Assembly (NCBI GenBank): GCA_017540175.1
Contig: JAFYBN010000089.1
Coordinates: 33,203-97,202, forward strand
Direction of reading: 5' to 3'
Source of the DNA: Clostridia bacterium
GTDB lineage: Bacteria; Bacillota; Clostridia; Oscillospirales; CAG-272
DNA length: 64,000 nucleotides
Shown: positions 49,848 through 58,598 of the stretch, in pieces
Layout: every line of letters begins with the position of its first letter
How positions within the stretch are numbered: the first letter of the stretch is position 1
Made by a program: the position numbers and the translations under genes
The notes under the pieces: model-generated
The model's database searches: none
Seen by the model: the letters and a program-made list of their open reading frames with translations, nothing else
Told to the model about the DNA's origin: nothing

Positions 49848-51694
49848 TGGAGGAGGAATACACCAAGATCAACCATCTGCGCTTCTTCGGAATTCCGAAG
49901 ATCCTGCCCCATCTGAAACCCTATGTCGGCCCCATGATCTTTATGATGGCGTTCGCGCTTGCGGGCTCCCTCATCGATATCGTGTACCCGAAGTTTCAGG
50001 AATATGCCATCAACCACTACATAGCCGACGAAACCCTCGATACCGTCGTACCGTTCGCGATCTTATACGCATCCCTCCTGATTTTTCAGGTGATCGTCAA
50101 CTTCACGGCGACCTACCTCGGCATGCGGATGGAGATGATCGTCGGCAGGGACCTCAAAAAGAAGGCCTTCGACCATCTCCAGACCCTGTCCTTCTCCTAT
50201 TTTAACCGCAATTCCGTCGGATACGTCCACTCGCGCGTCATGAGCGATACGGGACGCATCGGGACGCTGATTTCGTGGTACCTGCTCGACTGTATCTGGA
50301 ACGGAGCGTACATGATCGGCGCGATCGTCGTGATGTTCCGTACCAACTGGAAGCTGACGCTTCTCGTGCTCACGGTCATCCCCGTCGTCACCGCGATCGT
50401 CGGCTTCATGCAGAAGAAGCTGACGGACGCGAACCGCCGGATCCGCGAACTCAATTCCCGCATCACAGGATCCTTCAACGAGGGGATCACGGGCTCGAAA
50501 ACCGTGAAGACCCTCGGAACGGAAGACCGACTGGATACGGAATTCCGGAAGAAGACGGGTGAGATGAAGCGGGTGTCGGTGCTTGAATCAAGGTTCCGCG
50601 GCACGCTGTGGACCTCCCTCTCCGTCGCGTCCTATATCGCGCTCGCCCTTGTGCTCAAGCTCGGCGGCGATCTCACGCGGGAAAAGATCATGGCGGTCGG
50701 AACCCTCTCGCTCTTCATGTCCTACTCCATGGGCATCATGCACCCCATCCGCTGGATCGTGAATTCCGTGTCCCAGCTCATCACGGTTCAGGTGAACATC
50801 GAACGCCTGACCGGACTGCTCGAAACCGAGTCCGACGTGTCCGACTCTCCCGAGGTCGTCGAAAAATACGGCGACATGTTTGATCCCAAGCGCGAAAACT
50901 GGGAAGAGCTGAAGGGCGACATCGAATTCGACGACGTGAGCTTCCGCTATCCGGACGGCGACGAGATGATCCTCGAGCACTTTTCTCTGAAGGTTCCCGA
51001 GGGAACGAACGTCGCCATCGTCGGGGAGACGGGCGCGGGAAAATCCACGCTCGTGAATCTGGTCTGCCGCTTCTTCGAGCCGACGGAGGGCAGAATTCTG
51101 ATCGACGGCAGGGACGCCCGCGAACGCTCCCAGCTTTGGCTGCATTCCGGCATCGGCTATGTGCTTCAGACGCCCCATCTCTTCTCCGGCACGATCCGCG
51201 ACAACCTGAAATACGGTGCTCCTGACGCGACGGATGAAGAAATCATGGACGCCCTGCGGCTCGTTTCGGCCGACGGCATCGTCGAAAAAAGCGAAAAGGG
51301 CCTCGATACTGAGGTCGGAGAGGGCGGCGATCTGCTCTCGACCGGCGAAAAACAGCTCCTCAGCTTCGCGCGCGCGATTCTCTGCGACCCGCGGATCCTC
51401 GTGCTGGACGAAGCGACCTCGTCCGTCGATACCTTTACCGAGCAGGTCATTCAAAACGCTATCGGGAAGGTGATCGAAGGCCGGACGACCTTCATGATCG
51501 CCCATCGGCTTTCCACGATCCGCAGCGCGGACGTGATCCTCGTTGTGCGAGACGGAAAAATCGTCGAATCCGGCGCGCACCGCGAACTGCTCGCGAAGCA
51601 CGGGTACTATTACAATCTCTATACGCGCCAATATGAGGCCGAAGCGACCGAAGCCGCGTTTCAGGCGGTGATGGAAGGGGGAGCGAGCTCTTGA
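49844..51694 (+). CDS. Heterodimeric ABC exporter 2, catalytic subunit
   Basis: 616 residues: six membrane segments and an ATPase domain with intact Walker A (GETGAGKST), catalytic Glu (LVLDEATSSVD) and H-loop (IAHRLST), but a degenerate signature LSTGEKQL. With its partner this makes one good and one poor ATP site, as in BmrCD. GGAGGTGAGG precedes the start. The following pcp gene begins within its stop codon, so exporter and peptidase are coupled. Confidence 0.92.
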   Translation: MMEEEYTKINHLRFFGIPKILPHLKPYVGPMIFMMAFALAGSLIDIVYPKFQEYAINHYIADETLDTVVPFAILYASLLIFQVIVNFTATYLGMRMEMIVGRDLKKKAFDHLQTLSFSYFNRNSVGYVHSRVMSDTGRIGTLISWYLLDCIWNGAYMIGAIVVMFRTNWKLTLLVLTVIPVVTAIVGFMQKKLTDANRRIRELNSRITGSFNEGITGSKTVKTLGTEDRLDTEFRKKTGEMKRVSVLESRFRGTLWTSLSVASYIALALVLKLGGDLTREKIMAVGTLSLFMSYSMGIMHPIRWIVNSVSQLITVQVNIERLTGLLETESDVSDSPEVVEKYGDMFDPKRENWEELKGDIEFDDVSFRYPDGDEMILEHFSLKVPEGTNVAIVGETGAGKSTLVNLVCRFFEPTEGRILIDGRDARERSQLWLHSGIGYVLQTPHLFSGTIRDNLKYGAPDATDEEIMDALRLVSADGIVEKSEKGLDTEVGEGGDLLSTGEKQLLSFARAILCDPRILVLDEATSSVDTFTEQVIQNAIGKVIEGRTTFMIAHRLSTIRSADVILVVRDGKIVESGAHRELLAKHGYYYNLYTRQYEAEATEAAFQAVMEGGASS

Positions 51695-52302
51695 GAACCG
51701 TCCTAGTCACGGCGTTTGAGCCCTTCGGCGGAAGCGGGAGAAACTCCTCCCTCGACACGCTCCGCGCTCTGCCTGCCGTGATCGCCGATGCGGAGATCCG
51801 AAAATGTGTCCTGCCGGTCGAATACGACCGCGCGCGGGAACTGCTCGCGGAGCGGGTGCGTGAAACGGAAGAACTCGCAGCGCTCCTCTGCCTCGGACAG
51901 GCGGAGGGGCGGGGAGTTATTTCGCCGGAATACATTGCGGTGAACGTGATGAACGGCACGATTCCCGACAATGCCGGCCACCTTGCCGTTTTCGAGCCGA
52001 TCGTCCCGGGCGGCGCGGATGGGATTTTTGCGACGCTGCCCGTGCGCAGGATCGCGGAGCGGCTGAAAGAGCTGGGGATCCCCTCATCCGTGTCGTTCAC
52101 GGCGGGCACTTACGTCTGCAACTGTGTAATGTACGCGGCATTGATCCTGGCGAAGCCCCTCGGCATCCCCGCGGGATTCATCCATCTGCCCCTGTCGGAG
52201 GAAATCGCCGCGGCGGAGGGCAAAACGGGAAAGACTCCCGCTTTGCCGCAGAAAGTTCTCACGTCCGGAATCACGGAGGCGCTGCGCATCATTCTTGCGT
52301 AA
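51691..52302 (+). CDS. pcp: Pyroglutamyl peptidase I
   Basis: Cytoplasmic C15 cysteine peptidase that removes N-terminal pyroglutamate, 203 residues. The triad is complete: Glu in VISPEYIAVN (E80), Cys in AGTYVCNCVMY (C143) and His in GFIHLPL (H165). It starts with TTG at 51691 inside the exporter stop (TTGA), with GGGGGAG as ribosome site. Confidence 0.95.
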   Translation: MRTVLVTAFEPFGGSGRNSSLDTLRALPAVIADAEIRKCVLPVEYDRARELLAERVRETEELAALLCLGQAEGRGVISPEYIAVNVMNGTIPDNAGHLAVFEPIVPGGADGIFATLPVRRIAERLKELGIPSSVSFTAGTYVCNCVMYAALILAKPLGIPAGFIHLPLSEEIAAAEGKTGKTPALPQKVLTSGITEALRIILA

Positions 52303-52315
52303 AGCTTAAATCAGC

Positions 52316-52354
52316 AAAAGCGGCTTGGATCGGAAGCACCGGTCAGCCGCTTTT
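52316..52354. terminator. Bidirectional terminator after pcp
   Basis: Arms AAAAGCGGCT (52316-52325) and AGCCGCTTTT (52345-52354) between converging genes. Confidence 0.75.
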
Positions 52355-52399
52355 GAGCTTTTTGTAAGTATTCTTCCGGATTTTCGATCCAGAGCTTCT

Positions 52400-53689
52400 T
52401 CATGATTTCCTTCCGAGCGGCGTGCGGCACTCCCGGCATTTGCTGAAACCGCGGGTATTCATATAGGCGCATTTCGGGCAGAAGACGCGGTCGAGCTCGT
52501 CGAAATCGCACGGTACAGGATAGGAATACGCGCCGAGCCGGAAGACGTGATCCCCTTTCGCGTAGAGAAGATGTGTTCCGGCGCGAAACAGAATTTCCTC
52601 GCTGTCCCCCATGTTTGATCGCAGCACGAGCCGCGGCGTCTCCTTCTGAGAACGCCCCGACCGCACACTGCTGTTCGGTCCGCCGAAAGCCCGCGCGACG
52701 GTCGTATGTTTCACTTCCACGACCGTGACCTCGCCGTAATGAGCGCGGCGCAGCAGCTTCTCGTGCAGCCTGAGCGGATAGAAAGGCGGAATGAGCAGGG
52801 CGGTGAAGGCGATGGAATACGGGGAGAAAACGCCGCGCCCGGTCTTTGCGACATACAGCGCCCAGATTCCGAGATCAAGCAGGATCCAGCCAGCGATTAA
52901 CAGAGAGATTTTGATTTTCCCGTTTCGGTCGAGACGGCGGAAAAAGGCCTCCGTCTCCGGTCGGAGCGTCCTTCGCTTTTCCTTCGGCGCGCTTATGTCG
53001 ATCTTCTGATCCACATAAACGGCCGTTTCGTCCTCGCGCGACCACACCTTTGTTTCCCTCTGATCCGCGCGCGTCCTCGCTTCCTTTTCCTCAATTTCCC
53101 CGATCCGTTTTTTGAAGCCGAACAGATAGCCCGCACCGACGGCGAACAGGAAAAAGAAGAGGTAAAAGAGGATCGCGAGCAGACGATTCTGCACGGAAAT
53201 CGGATCGAGCATGTCCTCCGCGAAGATGGAGTTCTCCACCTTCGCGAGAAAGCGGGCGAGATAGAGAACGGGTCCCGCGAAAAACAAATAGGAAAACAAC
53301 CTCACCGCGACAAAAGCGCAGAGCGCACCATGCGCCGCGCCGCCGAGCAGAACGGTCATGAGCATGGAGGGAACGTCCGGTTTTCTCTCCTGTCCGTTCG
53401 CCGCGCGGTATTCCGCCGCGGGGAAACCGATGAATCGCGCGAAGTAAAATCCGACTCCCATGCAGATGAGCATGGCCGCGGCAAAAAACATCAGCCAGAT
53501 GCCCTGCTGTTCGGAAACTGTTTTTTCTCCGGTGCCGAAGAGGGGCGTCGCCAAATAACTGACGAGAAGGAGCACGACATTGGACGCCATGCCCACAACG
53601 GTCATGAGGACGAAGACAAGCAGCCCTCCGACGAGGATTTCCCTTGCGCTCCGTCCCTTTCTCTGATCAGATGATGAAATGGATTTCAT
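52400..53689 (-). CDS. Multi-spanning membrane protein with C-terminal zinc ribbon
   Basis: 429 residues from the ATG at 53689 (GAGGTG 5 bases before). About four membrane segments lie in the first 200 residues, then a charged cytoplasmic region (about 205-250), two more segments (LLIAGWILLDLGIWALYVA, YSIAFTALLIPPFYPL), and a soluble C-terminal domain ending in a zinc ribbon with CPKCAY and CRECRTPL near residues 405-425. The family is not recognised. It has its own consensus promoter. The soluble domain resembles no enzyme I know. Confidence 0.78.
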   Translation of the reverse strand: MKSISSSDQRKGRSAREILVGGLLVFVLMTVVGMASNVVLLLVSYLATPLFGTGEKTVSEQQGIWLMFFAAAMLICMGVGFYFARFIGFPAAEYRAANGQERKPDVPSMLMTVLLGGAAHGALCAFVAVRLFSYLFFAGPVLYLARFLAKVENSIFAEDMLDPISVQNRLLAILFYLFFFLFAVGAGYLFGFKKRIGEIEEKEARTRADQRETKVWSREDETAVYVDQKIDISAPKEKRRTLRPETEAFFRRLDRNGKIKISLLIAGWILLDLGIWALYVAKTGRGVFSPYSIAFTALLIPPFYPLRLHEKLLRRAHYGEVTVVEVKHTTVARAFGGPNSSVRSGRSQKETPRLVLRSNMGDSEEILFRAGTHLLYAKGDHVFRLGAYSYPVPCDFDELDRVFCPKCAYMNTRGFSKCRECRTPLGRKS

Positions 53690-53725
53690 GTACACCTCTC
53701 AGGTTCGCGTGAACTTGTTGATTCA

Positions 53726-53754
53726 ATTATACCATACCCTGCCTGTGATGTCAA
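53726..53754 (-). promoter_or_regulatory. Promoter of the zinc-ribbon membrane protein
   Basis: Minus-strand TTGACA (53749-53754), 17-base spacer, TATAAT (53726-53731): full consensus. Confidence 0.88.
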
Positions 53755-53850
53755 TATTTCGGGCGATTATTTTCGGATTCGGTAACTCTACAATTCCCAC
53801 CTGCTCTTTTTGTGCAAATCGACAAAAGCAGAAATATGACCGCCAAACAC

Positions 53851-53879
53851 TTGACAAACCGAAAAATGTAATATATAAT
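53851..53879 (+). promoter_or_regulatory. Promoter of the 537-residue lipoprotein
   Basis: TTGACA (53851-53856), 17-base spacer, TATAAT (53874-53879): full consensus, divergent from the previous one. Confidence 0.88.
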
Positions 53880-53932
53880 CATTGAAAAAGTATCCGGAGC
53901 AGACACGACATTGTTTCACGGGATCGGTTGTT

Positions 53933-55546
53933 ATGAAGAAAAGCACGATATTCTTTCTTCTCATCCTCGCTCTGTTCCTTTTCACCGGATGCAGTGAAAT
54001 GGGAGTGGATGAGGACGATCAAAAGGATTCCATAAAGATCCCTGTCGATACGGAGCGTTATCGGGAAGAATACCTCGAGCGGGAAGATCAGCAGGGTTAC
54101 GTCCCGTATGACAGCAAATACGGGTACGACATTCCCGAGATCACAAAATACCACGACGGCTTCGTCGATTATCTCGGTACGTCCGTCACATTTACCGCAC
54201 AGTTTGAAGACGCAAATCGGGATTTTCTCGACGACGGAGAGGGCGGCGTTTTCGTCTTCCGTACCATCCGCACACAATCCGGTGAAAACACCTATCGGAA
54301 TATGTACGACGGGATCGTTTATTACGATCCGGAGGGAAACCCGTCCCGCGTCTGTATCGATCCCGAATGCGCTGTTGACAAGTATTGTACGCACGGGATG
54401 GAACTGAACGGTTCCTTTGTAGAGTACTGGGAAGGGAATCTGTATTTTATCGGATACCGTGAGGAAGCGGAAGAACGAAAAGAAACCGTCGGAATTCAGG
54501 AGACGCCGCTCAGAAGCTACGTGATTCGGTATGACATCGAAACGAGGACTTTCCGCAAGCTGATCGAATTCTTCGACCGAACCGCCTATATGCTCGTGAT
54601 CCACGACGGCGTGCTCTTTCTCGTGAGCGGGGACGAGAGGGAGGAGGGCAAGCTCCTTGTGACAAAATACCTCTCCTCCGTCGATCTCAGGACCGGGGAG
54701 GCATCCAGAATCTGCATCGGAGAAAGCGACGTGTACGGGATCTGTGAGGGAAAGCTCGTGCTGCAGTCCCCGGAATACGGAAAGGGATGGAACGAGGCGG
54801 AATACAAAGTAGAGCTCATGGACCCGGAGGACGGCTCCCGTCGGACGATCGGGATCTATACCGCCGCTTTCTGCGGCGCTGCCGGGAAGTATGTGCTCTA
54901 CCTCGGGCGATGGGAGACCGGCTTGAGCTACGATCTGTTCCGGCGCGATCCGAACGCGGAGACGCCGGAGGTCCTCGGTCGGAATGTCGTGAAGTTCCGA
55001 ACGAGAGGGGAAGTCTGCGTCTGGCTGTGCAGCGACGGCGGGCTCTGGCGTTCGGACGTCACGGCGTACGAACCGCACAAGATCGCGTCGAAGGTTGCGG
55101 ACTTCAAGATCCAACACGATGGACGGATCGTCTATTTTCAGCAGAAGAGTCCCATGAAAGTGAAGACAAGCGGATTTGGGGTCGACACGCTCGGCGACGG
55201 AAGCCTCTGGGTGACGACGGGACTCTCTCAGCGGGAGAAGATCTGGGAAGCGTCCGGTTCGACCCGCTGGCTCGGGACCTGCGCCGTAGGAAAGAGCGTC
55301 GCGTTCGTCACCGCGATGTATTACGAGATTTTATATCAGGATATGCGGTATCAGTACCGGGAAACCCGGATCATCAAAAAGGAACTGAACGGCGATCCGC
55401 CCGAGATCCTGTACCGACGCATTTACAACATGAGCGACGAGGAATGGCGCAGCCATCAAAGTTTCGTCCATGAACAGTACGTCGAGCGGAGAGGGTACTG
55501 GTTCGTCGACTATTGGTTCTGGTATTATCCGCAGAGACCGGAATGA
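53933..55546 (+). CDS. Lipoprotein of unknown function, possibly a beta-propeller
   Basis: 537 residues. The start at 53933 is chosen because the promoter ends at 53879 and the signal MKKSTIFFLLILALFLFTGC follows, with lipidated cysteine at residue 20. The mature protein is rich in short beta-type repeats with Tyr/Asp motifs (NMYDGIVYYDPEGN, WEGNLYFIGY, DVYGICEGKLVLQS, GKYVLYLGRWETG, DGRIVYFQQKSP), suggesting a beta-propeller. The cysteine pattern CIDPECAVDKYCTHG near residues 140-155 may form disulfides or bind a metal. No family recognised. The ribosome site is weak. Confidence 0.8.
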   Translation: MKKSTIFFLLILALFLFTGCSEMGVDEDDQKDSIKIPVDTERYREEYLEREDQQGYVPYDSKYGYDIPEITKYHDGFVDYLGTSVTFTAQFEDANRDFLDDGEGGVFVFRTIRTQSGENTYRNMYDGIVYYDPEGNPSRVCIDPECAVDKYCTHGMELNGSFVEYWEGNLYFIGYREEAEERKETVGIQETPLRSYVIRYDIETRTFRKLIEFFDRTAYMLVIHDGVLFLVSGDEREEGKLLVTKYLSSVDLRTGEASRICIGESDVYGICEGKLVLQSPEYGKGWNEAEYKVELMDPEDGSRRTIGIYTAAFCGAAGKYVLYLGRWETGLSYDLFRRDPNAETPEVLGRNVVKFRTRGEVCVWLCSDGGLWRSDVTAYEPHKIASKVADFKIQHDGRIVYFQQKSPMKVKTSGFGVDTLGDGSLWVTTGLSQREKIWEASGSTRWLGTCAVGKSVAFVTAMYYEILYQDMRYQYRETRIIKKELNGDPPEILYRRIYNMSDEEWRSHQSFVHEQYVERRGYWFVDYWFWYYPQRPE

Positions 55547-55591
55547 GAGCGCGCAGACTCTGAGATCGACTAAAAGCAAAATCAGGCGCTT

Positions 55592-55611
55592 CGAATGAAT
55601 CATGTCATTCG
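55592..55611. repeat. Short inverted repeat CGAATGA-N6-TCATTCG
   Basis: Seven-base arms with a six-base loop and no T run, in the gap between the lipoprotein and the small ORFs. It may be an operator or an RNA stem. Confidence 0.45.
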
Positions 55612-55659
55612 GAACACCCGGTTTTACGGGAAACAGCCCACTGGTCAAAGGAAGAGCTT

Positions 55660-55860
55660 ATGCAAGCTGATCGGTGGTCAGGAAAAGGCTGCATCATAGA
55701 CGGTGCGTACAGGCAGGCAACAGATGTAGGTTCTGTGGTAAGTACTTTTGTTGACACCGATAACTCAAAAACGTTGACAACCCGGATTGAGATCATCTAT
55801 TCAGATATTCAGAGAGCAGGTATCACATGGTTCCTGCCGACTTGGGATTATGAGGTGTAA
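55660..55860 (+). CDS. Small hypothetical protein (66 residues)
   Basis: An ORF with a good AAAGGAAG ribosome site before ATG 55660, ending one base before the next start. The product MQADRWSGKGCIIDGAYRQ and onward has no signal or recognised domain and could be the C-terminal remnant of a longer gene. Base composition is lower in GC than the neighbours. Confidence 0.4.
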   Translation: MQADRWSGKGCIIDGAYRQATDVGSVVSTFVDTDNSKTLTTRIEIIYSDIQRAGITWFLPTWDYEV

Positions 55861-55861
55861 A

Positions 55862-56215
55862 ATGGGAAAGATTGACATTGAAAAGAGGTATGGCAGTTTA
55901 CGTCTCGACGATAATTGGGCTGATGCTCTCGAGGCTTACATTAGAGACGGCGAGCCGGATTTTGAAGATGAAGATGATGAAGAGCCAATCAATCATCCGG
56001 ATACCGGTATGGAACGAAAAATGTCAAAGGCGAGAGGACACAGAGTGAAACTTCAACTCGTGACCGGGCAAAAGTTGTTCGGTCGGGTTTGTGGGTTTCA
56101 AACCAGAACGAATGCATATGCTGATGGATGGGCAATCCTATACTTCACTTCGAATGAAGGCACGAACTACGGCTTTCGTGAAGATGAGATCAGCGATATA
56201 AAAACTGTAGACTGA
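55862..56215 (+). CDS. Small acidic hypothetical protein (117 residues)
   Basis: Starts at ATG 55862 after GAGGTG. The N-terminal 55 residues are acidic (EPDFEDEDDEEP); the C-terminal part is a small beta-rich domain (GHRVKLQLVTGQKLFGRVCGFQTR, GWAILYFTSNEGTNYGFREDEISDI), whose shape recalls Sm-like or SH3-like barrels, though I cannot assign a family. It is AT-richer than the flanking genes and has its own terminator, suggesting acquisition. Probably cotranscribed with the preceding small ORF. Confidence 0.65.
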   Translation: MGKIDIEKRYGSLRLDDNWADALEAYIRDGEPDFEDEDDEEPINHPDTGMERKMSKARGHRVKLQLVTGQKLFGRVCGFQTRTNAYADGWAILYFTSNEGTNYGFREDEISDIKTVD

Positions 56216-56237
56216 CGCAGGGAATCGAGCATCAGAA

Positions 56238-56260
56238 GGGCGGAACCTCCGTCCTTTTTT
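56238..56260 (+). terminator. Terminator of the small-ORF pair
   Basis: Stem GGGCGGA/TCCGTCC (one GU pair) with a 3-base loop, followed by six T. Confidence 0.7.
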
Positions 56261-56395
56261 CGTGCCTTCGTAACACCCTCCAGAAGCCCACAGCAAGAGG
56301 TTAACCCATGAACGATAAACACCCATCCGAATAAGAAAAGAAGGCTACAGAAGCCCTGCACGGCTCACAATATTGGTGAGGAGGGAATGGAAAAG

Positions 56396-56440
56396 AAAAA
56401 GCGCACACTCGAACGAAAGACGGATCGTTCGGATGTGCGC
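56396..56440 (-). terminator. tRNA-Gln terminator
   Basis: Arms of 15 bases, GCGCACATCCGAACG with CGTTCGAGTGTGCGC on the minus strand (one mismatch), followed by five T. Confidence 0.85.
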
Positions 56441-56447
56441 GTCATAG

Positions 56448-56519
56448 CTGGGGTAGCTGGACTCGAACCAGCGAATGAAGCAGTCAAAGTGCTTTGTCTT
56501 ACCGCTTGACGATACCCCA
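56448..56519 (-). tRNA. tRNA-Gln (anticodon TTG)
   Basis: 72-base cloverleaf: acceptor TGGGGTA/TACCCCA, anticodon stem AAGCA/TGCTT with loop CTTTGAC (TTG), T-loop TTCGAGT. Discriminator G; CCA not encoded. UUG is a substrate of the MnmA encoded at 9633-10703. Confidence 0.94.
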
Positions 56520-56530
56520 ATCTGACACGT

Positions 56531-56559
56531 ATTATAACACAGAATCATCGGTTCGTCAA
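56531..56559 (-). promoter_or_regulatory. tRNA-Gln promoter
   Basis: Minus-strand TTGACG (56554-56559), 17-base spacer, TATAAT (56531-56536). Confidence 0.82.
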
Positions 56560-56689
56560 GAGATTTTTTGCGAATCGCCGGGGAATGCCGATGCCGATCA
56601 AGTATCGTTCAAAACAGAGAAGAGGGAAGAATGGGACGGACTGCGCTGCGAATTCACTTACATCTTTTCTCCGTTAGGGGACACGTTCT

Positions 56690-57007
56690 TTATCTTTGCC
56701 TCCTTTTCTTCGGCTCGGGCAAATCGTCCGCGACAGCCGGAATGAGGCGGCAGAGCAGTTCACGATCATCCACATCCGCCGCGAGCATTTCTTTTCCACC
56801 GGGGTAGGGAAGCTCGAACGCGGCGTCCGGCATCATACTTTTCGCGCTCTGTGTCGGCTTGACGAGCAGGCAGTCGTCGTAGATCCCGCCGACGACCTTT
56901 CCGCGATAATACAAAACATACTCCCCCATCATGGGACGGAAGGAAACGCCGTCCAGATCGGAAAGCTGTTCTGCCGCATAAGTGAGAAATTCCTTGTTTG
57001 ACGCCAT
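56690..57007 (-). CDS. TfoX N-terminal domain protein
   Basis: 105 residues: YAAEQLSDLDGVSFRPMMGEYVLYYRGKVVGGIYDDCLLVKPT matches the TfoX/Sxy N-terminal domain, with a short basic tail (PKKRRQR). The C-terminal TfoX domain of competence regulators is missing, as in many stand-alone Firmicute copies whose function is unknown. It starts one base after the AlkD stop codon and is probably cotranscribed with it. Confidence 0.88.
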   Translation of the reverse strand: MASNKEFLTYAAEQLSDLDGVSFRPMMGEYVLYYRGKVVGGIYDDCLLVKPTQSAKSMMPDAAFELPYPGGKEMLAADVDDRELLCRLIPAVADDLPEPKKRRQR

Positions 57008-57008
57008 T

Positions 57009-57704
57009 TTATCCCTCTTTCCTGATTTTCAGAGATTTGAGATACGCCTTGCGATCTGCCGGAATCCGATAACTCTCCGCCGCTTTCTGGATCGCCTTGT
57101 TGTGCGTCCACGGATCAAGACTCCTGTTTTCGATGATCGGCAGAGCGGAGTCGTACTGCTTCGCGAGCGCGGTCGCGAAATACCACGCGATCATCATTTT
57201 CACATAGTATTCTTCGGATCGGATCGACGCGACGATCCTCAAACAGTCCGGATCGAAATCCTCGTCAAGAAAATGCTCCATCAGCATACCCACACCGAAG
57301 CGGATCGTATAGGTCCTGTCGGAGCGGATCCATCGCATAATTTCGGAAAACAGCTCTTGCCGGTGCTTCCGAAACACCTTCGGAGACATTTGATCGCAGG
57401 TCGCCCAGTTGTCGACGAACGGAAGGAACCGGTTCACTTGCTTGATACAGGTCGGATAATCCTTCATGCCGGAGACGATAAACGCATGAAGCTGATTCTC
57501 TTCGAAATACCGATGGGGAAGGTCTCCGAGAAATTCCTCGTATCCGCCCGCTTTGAGAAGCTCGGCGGCAAGCGAGCGAAGCGCGGGCGTCCGGACGCCG
57601 ATGATCGAATCCGGTCCTATGTTGGGAATGAGCTTGATCTGAAAAGCGCGGTATTGTGCATCCTGCAGAGAAAACAAGGATTTCGTGATTTCGGGTGTTG
57701 TCAT
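57009..57704 (-). CDS. AlkD-like DNA alkylation repair protein
   Basis: 231 residues built of HEAT-like helical repeats, as in the AlkD family of DNA glycosylases that remove positively charged alkylated bases. Recognisable segments are GVRTPALRSLAAELLK, LPFVDNWATCDQMSP (catalytic Asp region), YYVKMMIAWYFATALAKQYD and WTHNKAIQKAAESYRI. AGGAGAGG serves as ribosome site, preceded by a small hairpin with a TTCG loop at 57720-57735. Confidence 0.9.
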   Translation of the reverse strand: MTTPEITKSLFSLQDAQYRAFQIKLIPNIGPDSIIGVRTPALRSLAAELLKAGGYEEFLGDLPHRYFEENQLHAFIVSGMKDYPTCIKQVNRFLPFVDNWATCDQMSPKVFRKHRQELFSEIMRWIRSDRTYTIRFGVGMLMEHFLDEDFDPDCLRIVASIRSEEYYVKMMIAWYFATALAKQYDSALPIIENRSLDPWTHNKAIQKAAESYRIPADRKAYLKSLKIRKEG

Positions 57705-57762
57705 GGCCGATCCTCTCCTTGATGACGAATCATCATTGTTTTGGAGGTTGTTTCCACCTCAC

Positions 57763-58491
57763 TCAGCGACGCGCCTTGCCCCCGGATTCTTCACGATCCT
57801 TCTCTATTCCACCGTGCTGAGCCGGGTCGTACGTCCAGATGGAATAGGACTGCGGATAGCGCGAGATCCTCAGACCGTGTATCCTCCCCACAACCTCGCG
57901 AAACTGCATGGACCATCCGGGATGCCCGCGAAGAAGATGGCCGCTTTCCGATTCAAACCAGTAAACCAGCGTGATCGGGTGCGTCAGCGTGTTCTCCAAT
58001 TTTTCGACGAACCGAAGAAAAGTCACGGGCAGAAAGCTTCTTGCAAGGGACAGGATCGTATAATTGTTATAATCCTGTTCGAAGGCGTCTCCGATGATCA
58101 CCGATGCCTGCGGATAGCGTTGTGTCCATTCGACAGCGATCCGACCGACCTCTTCGTTGTGTTCGATCCCATAGATCGCGCAGGGACATTTTGAATGGAG
58201 CAAAAAGGCAAGAACGCGGCCTTTCCCGCATCCGACGTCGATGAACGTGTCCGACTCGGTGATCCGTACATGGGAAAAAATGCGTTTCAGAAAAATGTAG
58301 TGGGTGGATTGTGATCCCGTGCCGCCAAGACCGTTTTGATCGTCCCTGTCAACGCTGCGCACATATTTGACAAGGCTCCGCCCGCAGATGCGCCGATCCT
58401 TTCTGCTGTCCGCAAATTCGAGGAGCATTGCGCTGATCTTCGAACACACCTTCTGTATAAAAACTCTCATCCTTTTGAAGAGATTTTTCAT
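57763..58491 (-). CDS. Class I SAM-dependent methyltransferase
   Basis: 242 residues. Motif I is FIDVGCGKGRVLAFLL (around 88-103), followed by YGIEHNEEVGRIA and VIIGDAFEQD, typical of the class I fold. The acceptor is unknown. The N-terminus is basic and amphipathic (MKNLFKRMRVFIQKV) but not a signal peptide. The ribosome site is poor. Confidence 0.8.
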   Translation of the reverse strand: MKNLFKRMRVFIQKVCSKISAMLLEFADSRKDRRICGRSLVKYVRSVDRDDQNGLGGTGSQSTHYIFLKRIFSHVRITESDTFIDVGCGKGRVLAFLLHSKCPCAIYGIEHNEEVGRIAVEWTQRYPQASVIIGDAFEQDYNNYTILSLARSFLPVTFLRFVEKLENTLTHPITLVYWFESESGHLLRGHPGWSMQFREVVGRIHGLRISRYPQSYSIWTYDPAQHGGIEKDREESGGKARR

Positions 58492-58598
58492 GCCCGGTCC
58501 GTCATCCTTTTTTAAACTCCGTCTACAAAAAACGCTTCGTCAAGCTCCGCGGTCCGTTTCGTACAGAAAAGCTGTTTATCTGAGCCGGGTTATGTCCG

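Noticed and set aside
55751-55800. Two TTGACA strings before the 117-residue gene
   Set aside because: No acceptable -10 box at 16-18 bases (best is TATTCA), and both lie inside the upstream ORF.
57720-57735. TGATGA-TTCG-TCATCA hairpin before the AlkD gene
   Set aside because: A stable UUCG-type hairpin, but short, without T run or conserved context; it may be chance, so it is only mentioned under the gene.
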